From positions 15,271,001-15,335,000 of the forward strand of contig NC_083380.1 in NCBI RefSeq assembly GCF_031755915.1: a DNA stretch of 64,000 nt, in the 5' to 3' direction. The position numbers were made by a program, and so were the translations under genes. Below, one piece after another: positions 22,247 to 34,363 of the stretch. The stretch's first letter is position 1, and the number at the start of each line of letters is the position of its first letter. Source of the DNA: Ziziphus jujuba. Taxonomy: Eukaryota > Streptophyta > Magnoliopsida > Rosales > Rhamnaceae. The notes beneath the pieces were generated by a model. That model was not told the origin of the DNA, searched no databases, and saw nothing but the letters and a program-made list of their open reading frames with translations.

Positions 22247-25177
22247 TGTCAGGACCCGTCCAGAATTCCTCCCCGGAACCCTAGACAAGCCCTGATCCTA
22301 GGGAAACCTTACCGGACCCTCCAATGGAAAATCCGGCAGAGCCTCCCCTAAGGGATGGACTTACCAAAAATCACCTGCACTGAAAACACACTTCGATACT
22401 CATCCTCTTATTCCTCCCGTAAACTACAAATTGATTCCACAAATTTTAGCACTTCTCAACAATAACAACAGTCCGGTGTATAAATAAAAAACATAAGTGT
22501 CCCAATAGTATACAGAGCTTTAAGAAGTGCTAATTAACAGAAATACAATAAGGATGAAATAAATAGTACACTGAAATGAAAGAGTACAGAAGTACTTCTC
22601 GAAACACAACAGCAGCGGAAAACTTGGTTCGCTCCGGAAGAACGTCTACCACCGCTTGCACCTAAGGGAACGGAACTTAAAAACGTGAGATGCTAATCAT
22701 CTCAATGAGTGACCCTAACTACTGAACACTTTTAATGATAATAAAATAATAATAATAATAATTAAGGGAATTGAATAAATACCAACAATTAATAAATAAA
22801 TAATGACAACTGTTGGAAATAATAATTTCCCTCAAAACTCTCATCAATCACTCCGTTTGAAATGTTCCCTTTTTAAAACAATTTCACAAAACCCAATGTA
22901 CATACCTCCCGAAAACCAAGGGATTAAACCATTTGATAATAATAAATAAATAAATACATACCCCAATATATAATTAAAATGTAATAAATTATAGTAAATA
23001 ATTTTTGAACACCTTTGTGGTTTAAAACATTATTTGCAAATTACACCTGACGCACCACACCATATACCGGTGATGCCTTCCGATACCCAGTGTCCCGAGC
23101 ACCGACTGGCGGGGGGGTTAAAGAGAGAAACCTGCAAACGGCACTTCGGCATCCCGACAGTATCGCTGCTGAAATCGTCTCCCGGCCAAGGAGGGGGGCG
23201 GCTATGACCAATAACAAACTTGCCTGCCCACGGTCCAATGGCAACAACGGGAGAAATAATAACCGCGCGCTAAACCACATAATACATGCGCGCTACCACG
23301 TGTCCATACACCAGAACACCAATACTGTATGAGTGCGTCTAAAAATAAACATTATTAACCAACCGTACCGTTTTCCAAAATTATCGTGGGAAATACATTA
23401 AATTCTTACACTTACCATCCCACATATTTTTTTTTATTTAATAAATCGGTACGAAACATTGATAACCAACAAACCACAATCTCCTCGAAGTACGAGATGC
23501 AACCATAAAAAATACCGCGGGCATAATTTATAAAATTTAAACAAATATTTTTGTAAAATATTTAACCCAATTATGCCCAAAAAATAAATACTGAAAACCA
23601 CGTACAAATACTACCGAAATACACTTTGCTCATACATAATAAATAAATTAAACCGCAATAAAATTCATAATTAAATCGCACCACATGAGCATAATTGAAA
23701 TACCAATTTAAATACCAATTAAACATAATTAATTGCCCAAAATAATTTTTGAAGGTGGGTCACTCACCTTGAGCTCGTAAATCAACTAAGATCCTCCTCG
23801 GGATCAACTCCACCACTTATACGCGCACCTAAACAACCACAGTGTACCAACCAAAAAATATTAATATTTTATTCGGGTAATTCCCAAATGGATACCCGGG
23901 GAGAGCGAACACCAAACGATATCTAAAGGTTACGAGTTATATACCGAATCGAAGCTCGCGTGATGAGGATCACGGATTCGGTCTTACTCTCCGGTGATCG
24001 GACCCGACGGGGTCGGAATCTCGCCAGAAAGCTTTTCGGGTTTCGGCTCTGCAATTCTCCCAAACCGTCGTGAATTGGCGGAAACGGATGCCGGATTCGG
24101 GTTCAGGAGGTTGAACACAATGGACTGGAGCCGACCGGGAAACTGGGTACTCGCCGGAACAGTAACTTCCGGCGAGCCGCCGCGGTCACCGGCAACCGTC
24201 GCGGTGGCTATTGGCTGTGATTTTTTGCAGATTTGTAGATCATGGGGAGACCAATCCAACGGGACCGGCGGTGAGGCAAACGGAGGCCGGACGGCGGAGA
24301 AATCACGGTTTGAAGATTTCCGGCCCCTCGCCGGAAAAGGCTCCAATCCCGGCGCGTCGGTGGTCCGATGGCCGTAAAATTTGGTGGGTCGGCCAGACTT
24401 GAGGAGAGGATGAAGGGTGTCTGGCGCATGTGGCAGGAAAATGGCCGGAAATGGACCAATCGGCGGTGGTCGGCGGTGGAGGGAAAAAGTCACCGCAGAT
24501 CTTCGAACGTCCGATCCGGGCGCATCCGGCGGCCGATCGCCGTGAAACTTTGAGGTTTTGCCGGAAATGGGGAGGGGAACCTTGCTAGCCGGTGCATGTA
24601 CAGTAGATCGGCCGGAAAATTTGAAAATCTCCTGTGGCCGGTCGGATTTTCTCTCTCCTCTCTCTCTTTCTCTCTCTTCCCCGAGAATTTTATCAAATAA
24701 AAGCCACTGTGTGACACTGTTCATTCCACGTGGACCAATCAGGTGACGACACATGGCATTTCACTGTTCATCGGCTTAAAAACATTAAAATATTACGGTA
24801 TCCGGCAAACTTCATGCGTCCATAACTTTTTAACCGGATGTCCGTTTTAAGCGTGCCGCTAGTCTGTGAACTCGTATCGACAAGCACTTCACAACCATGC
24901 ATGAGTCAAAGCTCATTTCCCCATAAATAAAAAGTCAACTCCGGCACCCCTTGGACAGTTTGCACTTCAACTTGTTTTGCCCATAACTTTCAAACCGTAG
25001 CTCTATTTTCGACGTGCTACTAATCTGCGAATGCGGGGCATCGTGCACTTCACCACGGTACCCTGGTCAACTCGAAATTCCAACTGGAACAAAAAGTCAA
25101 CTTTTGACCCGCTCGGTCAACGGTCAACCTCGGTCAACGTGCACGGATTCCGGTGCGATTTGGGACGGGGTGTTACA
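22247..25177. mobile_element. 2.93-kb insertion, probable solo LTR of a long-LTR retrotransposon
   Basis: The element begins TGTCAGGACCCGTCC and ends GGACGGGGTGTTACA. Its termini are therefore TG...CA with imperfect 15-bp inverted ends (11 of 15 match). The 4-bp GGGT stands on both sides (22243-22246 and 25178-25181). Removing the element restores GATGGGGTGTTATA, which aligns with the end of the partner TRIM LTR (AAGTAAGGTGTAACA), so insertion and target duplication are well supported. The interior is distinctly GC-rich (23940-24760). No gag, protease, RT or integrase motif was recognised. A 256-codon minus-strand frame (23984-24754) is Pro/Arg/Ser-rich and looks like open frame from GC composition. 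A small non-autonomous element cannot be excluded. Confidence 0.7.
25064..25140 (-). promoter_or_regulatory. W-box (TTGAC) cluster at the end of the LTR-like element
   Basis: TTGAC cores on the minus strand lie at 25066-25070, 25096-25100, 25116-25120, 25123-25127 and 25133-25137, and one on the plus strand at 25104-25108. WRKY factors bind this core. If the LTR is read on the minus strand, the cluster falls within its first ~115 bp. Function is inference from motif density. Confidence 0.4.
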
Positions 25178-25883
25178 GGGTGTTATATATTATATGTTAT
25201 ATCCATATAATTTGAATAATTATAACAATTGAATAATAAATAGGCGTTGAATCCATAATTTTTTTTAAAACAAAAACTTATATGTCCAATAGGACTACAA
25301 AGCCCAAGTTGATTTCTTAGTCTGTTCATTTTCCATTTTTCAGATCTTGCAAGTTTATTAGGTATGGGCCAAATTAGAATTGATTTTCTAAGGCTTTAAA
25401 CCTGAACCACAATATTCTAGCTTATTTAATTTTGAACCCTCTAAGCCAAAAATGTTATTGATGGTTGTAGAAAACTCTAATTACCACAAAATTTTACACA
25501 CAAGTAAAACACCCAAAGCAAAAGTCACAGCCAAGCTTTCAATCAAATTGGATATCCCACACAGCCTCACATGCCCCAAGAAGCCAAGCAAGTAAGATCG
25601 AATTACGATAACTTCAAGTGGCACATACGAGCTCATCCGATAGCAATCCACAACTCATTGACTTCATCTCTCTGTCTACTTTGCATTCATGGTGGTTTCC
25701 CCTCAAATTGGCATCCAAATCAATATGAGAACCGATAAACAATGATAAATGTACAATTTTTATCGAGTAAAACTACACATGTTTTACAAAAATCTAAATT
25801 TATTAAAAGTAAATAAATAAATAAAATTGCAAAAAAAATTAAATAAATAAAGAGGAAACCTAATATTATGATTACCTCTTTAT

Positions 25884-26545
25884 TACATCCCAAATAAAAA
25901 ATACAAGTAAAGATTTACCATAAATTAAGGTTAAAAATTAATCATTCATTTATAATACCAAAATTATGAATAACATGAATATTAGAATTTAGGTGACATA
26001 TGCCTAATAAATATCACATATACATGAAAATAAATTTATGAATTCAACATATCACACACCGATTAAATCAATACTCTCATACCATTTGTTGAAATTATAC
26101 AGCAGAAGCTAGAAGTGTACAATTGAATAAAGCATATGATAAATGTTTTTTTTATCACTCATTATGAATATGTTAGTAGTGCCAAAAAAAAATGAAAAAA
26201 AAAAAGAAGAAGAAGAAGAAGAAGCTAGAATTGTACATCCCCAATAAAAAATACAAGTAGAGATCTACTATGAATTAAGGTTAAAAATCAATCATTCATT
26301 TATAATATCAAAATTATAAATAATATAAATATTAGAATCTAGGTGTCATATGTCTAATAAATATCACATATACATGAAAATAAATTTAGGAATTCATCAT
26401 ATTACACATCGATTAAATTGATGCTCTCATACCATTTGTTAAAGTCATATAGCAGAAGCTAGAATTGTGCAATTAGAATTGCGCAATTGAATAAAACATA
26501 TGATAGATGTTTTTTATCATCCATTATGAATTTGTTAGCAATGCA
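25884..26545. repeat. Direct duplication, ~350-bp unit, retroelement-like
   Basis: 25884-26200 and 26235-26545 are near-identical in long stretches (AATATCACATATACATGAAA, CATTCATTTATAAT, CAGAAGCTAGAA). Each copy contains CTCTCATACCATTTGTT, close to the complement of a Met-tRNA primer-binding site (AATGGTATGAGAG) preceded by an AACA-type LTR end. This suggests minus-strand LTR/leader units joined in tandem. No coding capacity. Confidence 0.65.
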
Positions 26546-26549
26546 AAAA

Positions 26550-29500
26550 AAGATTTTTCTCGAATACATAAGAACTCCAAACTGTTATTTGCATGATAGA
26601 TTTACGAATGGATACAAATGATCATAAAAAAGATAAGAAGGTTATAAGAAAAAATAATTTGAAACTCATAATTTTTTTTTTCTTTCAAAGTGTTTTATTT
26701 TTCTTTAGGATTTTATTTTTATGAAAAAAAATAGGTAGAACCGTACATACTAAAGGCTAGAAAGTAATATATTTATAGATAGTTAATCCTAACGTTAAGG
26801 GTTTAATAAATACTTTGGGTCCAAATAATATACTCTTTCTTATATCTAAATAATTAAATAATTAGATTTTATCATTTAAGGAGCTAGTTTGTGAATTTTA
26901 CGAACAATTATAAATTAAGATTATAATCAATGATTCCAATATAATTAGCCTCTAACTAAATGCTATTAATGTCAAAAATTACATTTTCTTTTTTATTTAT
27001 TTTTTATTTCTTTCCCCCTTAAGATTCATTTAATGCATTAAATCAAAGTCATGAACTTAAGAAACAGTGTCGTCTTAAAAAAGATAAAATTCAATTTGTT
27101 TTTAGTTTTACTTGAAGATTTATCAAATGAGTAAACATCTTTTTTTATTATTTTTGTGTAGAAATTTATAGAACTTTACAATAAAATGGTAACTCCTTTA
27201 CTTGAAACTCTAAACTTGATGTAATATATTTATATATAATTTTTTATAAAAAAGGTTTTAAAAAAATCCAAATTCAGAATCATTATTGAATTTCACTATA
27301 AAAGTTAAAATTGAAAATACATATAGTATGACTAGTATGAAAGTTGAGGCCTTGACCCCTGAGGCCTAAAGCCACCTGATGGAAACGGTTGTGAATAAAA
27401 TACTAATGATGGTGGTATTATTCTTAAATTGTGTTTGGAATATGCTGGTTGGACGATGGCTATGATGCTACTATCCACATTGTAAGTGGCACAAAATATC
27501 AAACTCCAACCAAAAGCCATAAGTTTGGGTCCACATTTTCTACCATAATCTATAACCATACTCTGTCATCACTATTCTCTTTTCTCTCCCTATCTTCTTT
27601 CTTTTCTTCCAAACGCTACCATGGGCCTAGAGTCAACCTCATGCACCCCACCATCTCATTTCCTCTTCGTCCATTGCCACTAAATAATTCGACCCCATCT
27701 TCATTGGAATCACAAATATAATATTTTATATATGTATACATAAAATAAAATATTGTAATGAATAAAATCCATATATATATATATACACACACACAGAGGG
27801 CCCAAACAAACTTTTATGACAAATCATTATTGGGTAGAGCACATTCAACAATTTAAATTACTATTTTATATTGAATAGATTATAATTTTTAATAATTAAT
27901 TTCTTTGTGATAAATAATTTAGTAAAAATAAATATTTATTGACCATTACATGAAAATAAGATAAAAAACTAATCTGATTTGTTAAAATGATTTGTTGTAT
28001 CCTTTTATACGAAAAGTCTTCTGCATATATATATATATATATTAAATTTTACTATAGTATACAAGCATGTTCATGTTGTAATAAATGTACATATCTAATT
28101 ATATGAAATTTTATATAATATATCTTATAAATTATATATAATCACATAATATATCCAATAATTATATAAATACAAATGCACATGCCCATCGTAACGTTGT
28201 ATGCATATTATACTTTAGTGGAACTGATATAAATATATATATATATATATATAATTTAAAGTGATTTAGATTAATTTGTATTAAATTACATAAAGATATG
28301 AATAGCGAATTGTTTAATAAAATCTAGACTTGAGTAGATGATGATTGTTTTTTTTTTTTTTTTTTTCTGGGTAAATGAATAGATGATGAATTAGAGACAC
28401 CGAACAAAGTATTTTTGGATATGCATCATCAATTTGTCATATAATAATGCTAAGGACAAAAAATTTAAGCACAACATATCGTTAGTCTTATTATGCTAAA
28501 TTCACTCGGAAAAAACTCCATTAGACTAAACTCAACTACAGGGATTACAAGACATAAGCGTCAATCTATATTGGATTTGTGAAAAGATTCCAATAAATTA
28601 ATGTTTCTAAATTCCTTCCATTAACTATCAACTTGCCTTCATATATAAGATGGATGATATGATTGAACAGCTTGAAGAATACCCTTTTAAATCTGGTTTT
28701 GAATAATTGATCGGACTTATTGCAACTCTCCCATCTATTACAATTTAAGAAAGTTGATTGCGTCAATCTTCCGTGTCACTCAATATCGGAGTTCTAGGTG
28801 TCCAAAAATTTATTTAAAAAAAAAAAAAAAAGAATTGTATCAGAGTTTTAGATCTTGTTTTTAGACCTTACAATATGTTATAGAGAAATAAAATTGCAAA
28901 GGGTTACAATTTCACATTCAATTTTACGCATTATTTGTTACTTAAAACATTATAAGTTGTTTATGGTAATTTTTCCGACTCTCATAATCCAACCAAAAAA
29001 CGTACATAAAAATACAACCACTTGCACTATCCTTTCTTATCACGTGCACAATTAACTATATAAATATGGAAAATTATTGAACTTTTTTTTTTCTTTTGGA
29101 ATTGAAAATTATTAAACTTATATATCATGCTATTATAATGAACATTAATATCATACCATTAGATAAAACCAAACCAATAAAATAATTCTTAAAAATCTGA
29201 TCATGTGATATCTGTGCAATTAATCAAGTCACCTTAGGAGGACAATTAACAATTAACAATAAACGATTTGAGAATTGCGTTTTAATGTAAATCATACAAA
29301 ACCTCTACCACATTGTGTATAAGGATGAATTAATGACTAGGCACATTAGAATTTGATATTTTATGATATGAATCTCTACCTTAAACGGCAAAATTGGGTG
29401 AGACTTTACTTTCATATAAATATATATATTTCATATATAATCAGGTTGCGAGGTGTTACTTGTTAGTCCAAACTACTAATCTTATCATTAATGGTGCGCA

Positions 29501-29737
29501 ACAAGGATTGACAGTGCATGAAGAGCTTATTGAACTTTAAATAAACCTATTAGCACCCCAAAGAAAGCATTTGATATCACAAATTTGACTTTCGCAATCG
29601 GTGTCTCTTCTTGTATAGAAGGAAGGTTTTGTTTTGTAGTAAGTTTGTAATTATTATTATTATTGTTATCATTATGTGACTATCTATATATGTGAGAAAT
29701 TAAACATATATGTTAAGTGAATTCAATTAGTAAGTTA

Positions 29738-29771
<34 letters not shown>

Positions 29772-32700
29772 GAAGGTTTTAATTTGAATATCAAAATCAG
29801 AAATTATCGTAAATATGCAGGAATATTATTATAAATTATTAATATATATATATATATAATATATGAAAAATATTGTACTTAGAAACATGGACATGGATTA
29901 TTGATATATATATATATATATAAGTAAATTGAACTATATTTTTTTAAAAGCGATAATTTTCTTGGGAAATATTTTTGAAAACAAATTGAAAAATCATAGT
30001 AGAGATGATCCTGATTTGAGACATAACAATATGGTATTCATGAATATGGATATGAAATTGGGGAAACATATAAAAAAATGAATTATATATGACAAGTGTG
30101 ATCATAATAGCTTAAAGATCCACTTTTATTATGATTAAAAAAAATCAACTTTTTATTATTAAGCAAAAAAAAAAAAAAAAATCCACTTTTATTATTGCCC
30201 CCCCCCCCAAAAGAAAAAAAAAGCGCTACTTTTATTATGTTGTACAAATAAAAATCTTTTCAAAAGTATTGACAGATTTTTTTTTCTCCTTTAAAAAAAA
30301 AAAAAAAAGATCTATAGGATGACCACTTAAAAATAAATAAATAAATAAATAAAAAAGGTTTATAAGATGAGATGGGTTAGCTACTGACCAAAATGGAAAA
30401 GCTTTAGTTTGAAAAAATAAAAAATAAAAAAAATCTTCTTCAGTTTGCCACATAATTATAGCAATAAAAAACATACAGCATGGTTGGATAAAAATAAAAT
30501 TAGTGGACATCTAATTTTTTTTAGAAAAGTGATATTTTTTTTTTTTTTGGATATTTATTGTAAGATAAAAAAATATGGATTCAGAAAATTAGATTCTCAT
30601 CAGTATAGGAAAATATATGGGAAAGTTGTTCCCACATATATAAGTATTATTTTGAAAATTTCAGATAAATTAATTTTGAAATTTTTTAAAAATACATATT
30701 TACTTTTAATTTATTATATAATCTTAAATTTAATTACTTATAAATCCCAACTTTCCTATTACTTATCAAACAAACTAGAAGAAAAATTAATTCTCAAAAA
30801 ACTGAATCCTAAGAAACTAAATCCCGAAAATTATTTTCCCTCTCAACTTTGATAATTTCCAAACGGATCCTTAAAAAATTGAATTTTGTCGCATATATCC
30901 CTTGTAAAGACATATATAATTGACTGACTTAGAAAAAAACCTTTATTTCAAAAGACTATTATTTGTCAAAACATTTGTTGGGATTAAATTTATATGTAAA
31001 ATGAAAGGAATTAATGTTTTTAATTAGTTTGAAAAATCTATTCAATTAACTAGATGTCTTATATCATATTTACTAAAACTTTTACTCTATTAATTTGGTA
31101 CGACATTGTAAATAAAATGAGAAACAATGACTAAATGCAGAATTTAAATGAATGGTTTATTTATTAAATAAAAGAAGAATGGATGGAAGTTACTGTCACT
31201 ATTTTTTTTCTTCTTTTTTTTTATTAGTAATAATAAGTTGTACTATAAAGGACATGAAGACGAAGATTTTTTTTTTTTTTTTTTTTGGTAAATACATGAA
31301 GACGAAGATTGTATCAAGATAGAGTTGTTAGGATAATATTAAGAATAGGAATGTGATTGTGGCATATGCTAATTGACAATTAATTTTAATGGCATTGCAG
31401 TTGGAGGTCACAGGTAATCTAAATAAAAATAAAATTTAACTCTTAAAACCATTTGGAATAAGACTAATTAACTACCAAATTAGAAGTTTTCTCCCAAATA
31501 GTTTAATAATAAAAATTATTATTTTCTTGGATAATAATTTTCAATTTCAAATTCATAATCCCAATAAAAAAATAAAATAAAATACTATAAAAATAATAGA
31601 AACGTAATTCATCTAACATTTGGAAAAATGCTCTTAATTAAAATCCTAAACAAACCTACCATGGCATTGGAAATAAAAGGAAGGGGGTCCTTTGATATTT
31701 CTTCTTTTTTAATTTATTTTTTGAGGTGTAATATTGTATGCTATGGTGTTGTCTATGAAAATAAACATTCTTGATTTTCTTTTTGTTGTTGATTATATAC
31801 AAAATCAAGTAGGCTAAATTTCAAAGTCATTACATGTCAGCTGAAGATTTTAAATCCATAGTTCCATTTCGTTGAAAATGTACACTTCTTTTAGATGCTT
31901 AAACAATGCGTCATTTTAATGTCAATTCCTGCCTAAAAATATTATTACTAATTTTAAAAAGTGAGAAACCCATCCAATTCAACCAAAAGATGCGCGGTTG
32001 AACTTGCCCATTCAATGTTTCCTTCCCTCAATTTCAACCTTTTTTTTTTTTTTTTTGGTCCCCTCAAGCTTGTTGCCCAAGATGACATATAATCCCAATT
32101 TTACCATTGAAAATTGCATGGTCGAAATTGCCGGCCATATATATATATATATATAGATTTCATTATTCACCAAAATATATTTATATATGTATCAGATAAG
32201 CTTTGAATTTAGTATGTTTTAAGTTTGGCTTATATGAGGGTCTTGCCTGTCGGAAAAGTATAAGATGCTTTTATTGATCCATTATTGCACTTTTTTCCAA
32301 CAATATACATGTCTATATATGGTATACATGAGAGTGCTCATGGCTCTACATATAAATATAAAATAATGGAGAAAATCAGAAAGCCATTCTTTTTGAGTTG
32401 TGGTGGAAATGTCATCCTTATTGAAATATGGGGCCAATTCTTGACTTGGTTGGTATGCTCACAATTCACAAAATTTTGTGACTAGCTTTTATTTTCTTAT
32501 GACAAAAATGGAAATATTTTATTCATTTGTAGTTTTTCAGATAGTCATAACATTAAAGTCATCCTCATATGTCCATGTTGAAAACAAACTATACAATTTT
32601 TACATTTTACTCATAAAAGATGTACAAAATTAAAAATGGAGGGTCACAAGGTGTGAAAATTTAAAATACTGCCCTATTTTTTTTTTATTTTTTTTTGGGT

Positions 32701-33380
32701 GAATAATAATTCCCCAAATATGAGATTTGAAAAATTGCAGTTTCTATATGTTTGGCAATTTTTTTCTTTTTAAAAACTAAAAAATGTAGATCCATTAAGA
32801 ACTAATTTCCAAAATTTAGGAAAACTAGGAGGAAAGTGGTTCTTCAAAATAATTGTCATTCTCAATTATAGATAAAGTTAATTTTTTTTTTATGATTTTA
32901 AATCTTATATTTTCCTTATCACTAATGAAACACTAGCAAACAAAATTTCATTATCAGGAAATTAATTTATAGAAAACTAATTTTTATAAAACGTAAACTT
33001 TACCACAAATCAAACCGGACCTAATTATATATACTATTAATGTTATATAAATTATTCTTGTACTATTTTGATTTAAAGAGATAAGAATAAAAAAAAAATG
33101 TAATAAGACTTTATAAATATGCTTTTGATTCTCCTTTATTTGTTTTCACTTGCGCATCTCTATTACCAACTTTGTTTGAAAATAAATAAAAAAAGAAGAA
33201 AAAATAATATATATTTATATTATTGTATTTTTAGTGCCCGAATAAAATATAATCCTATTAACAGTTTGCAGATTTATTTTATTTTATTTTCGAGTATTTG
33301 ATCAACAAATCCACCTAATATTTTCATCCAAATAAAAAAAAAATCCACCTTATTTACAAAATAAAATAAAATGAAGAAAA
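26550..33380. other. Long gene-free AT-rich region
   Basis: About 6.8 kb without a supportable gene. It has many (TA)n tracts (about 28025-28041, 28235-28253, 29741-29767, 29843-29858, 29908-29923, 32138-32154), homopolymers, and a C10 run near 30199. Open frames here (27431-27721, 30445-30852, 32285-32485) are low-complexity or lack domains. Segments near 30480-30870 and 32690-33020 look like decayed non-autonomous transposon sequence but could not be bounded. Confidence 0.5.
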
Positions 33381-33385
33381 AGGTA

Positions 33386-33500
33386 CACGTGTGGGCAGAT
33401 AGTCACAGCTGGAAAATGAAAACCACTTTAACGATAGTGGTGGTAGCTCTTGCTTGATAAGCAGTTTGCACGTGTCCCACCTACTCGTGCAGTGCACGTG
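33386..33500. promoter_or_regulatory. Three CACGTG (G-box/ABRE-like) motifs upstream of the DUF789 gene
   Basis: CACGTG occurs at 33386-33391 (ACACGTGTGG), 33469-33474 (GCACGTGTCC) and 33495-33500 (GCACGTGTCA). All have flanks like abscisic-acid response elements and lie 0.86-0.98 kb before the start codon. bZIP or bHLH control is inferred. Confidence 0.5.
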
Positions 33501-34363
33501 TCAACAATATTAACCTTTTTTTATAAAATCCACACCGCAACAGGTCCACCGTCGACCAATCACACAAAAAAGTAATAATTAAATTTTTGTCCACAAAACT
33601 TTTACTTAATTTATTAAATTCCCCGAAGGCCAAAAAATCATTGAGAAAATAACCCATAAAAAATTAATGGAAAAAATTTAAAAATTAAAAAAAAAAAGGA
33701 AGGAAATTTATTATATCTTCGTCTTCATCAACAATATACACTCTTGATTGAAGCTTCCCTCTCTCTATCTCTCTCTTTCTCTCTCTGTCTCTCTCGTTTG
33801 CTGTTTGCGCTTTCCTTCACGTCTCGTTTCTTCGTTTACACATACCCATTTGGGGATTTTCCATTTCTCTTCCACTGCGCTTTCTCTCTTTTGTTTCGGA
33901 AAGTTTCTGATCCAAAATTTCGGATAATTTTAAGTTTTTGGGGATTTTCTGGGTTTTTCTTTTTTCTTTTTTTTTTCCTATATTTTATTTTGTCCTGATC
34001 AGATCAGTTGGATTAGAAATTGATTCAGTTTTTATATTAGTAAGAAGGGATTTGGGTTTTCATCTGGGGTGTTTGATTACTGAGAAACCGTAAGAAAACC
34101 CACCCCAGAAATTCTTTTGTTTATTTTTAATCAGTTTCCTTATTTACAAATATTTTCTGATACAAGGACTTTTTGATAAGATAAAGCTTTCAATTATTTC
34201 CTTTTTGGTTGCTTTGGGCCTCGTTACTTTTTCTCGGAAATTTGAGAAAAAGTGGGAAAATAAAGATCTTGGAATTTTATTTTCCTTTTGTTTTTAATTA
34301 TATTTTCCTCCGTTTTCTGTCAGTGGGTAGACGGAGGATCACTTTGTAATTTTTAGCCTGGAA

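Larger units (their letters stand above)
21438..25187 (+). mobile_element. Degenerate Cassandra-like TRIM retrotransposon (5S-bearing LTRs), split by an insertion
   Basis: The 5' LTR is about 21438-21812 and ends TGTAACA. The primer-binding-like site TTGGTATCGAGCC (initiator-Met-tRNA type) lies just inside at 21814-21826. A tiny internal region (about 21813-21901) contains GTGTGCCAGCAAGAACGCTG, typical of small plant TRIMs. The 3' LTR starts about 21902 and resumes after the insertion, ending near 25187. Both LTRs contain stretches like the 3' half of 5S rRNA (GAAGTTAAGTGTGCTTAAG, GGATGGGTGA, CTTGGGAAG). The element has no protein-coding capacity, as expected for a TRIM. Ends are degenerate and no flanking duplication could be fixed. 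The 3' LTR is interrupted at 22247-25177. Confidence 0.7.

Noticed and set aside
23041..23332. Opposed frames of about 80 codons near 23.1 kb
   Set aside because: Both strands are open because of local GC-rich composition inside the LTR-like insertion; no domain is seen.
33744..33998. Ser/Leu/Phe-rich open frame before the DUF789 gene
   Set aside because: It is translation of the CT-rich leader without an ATG start.
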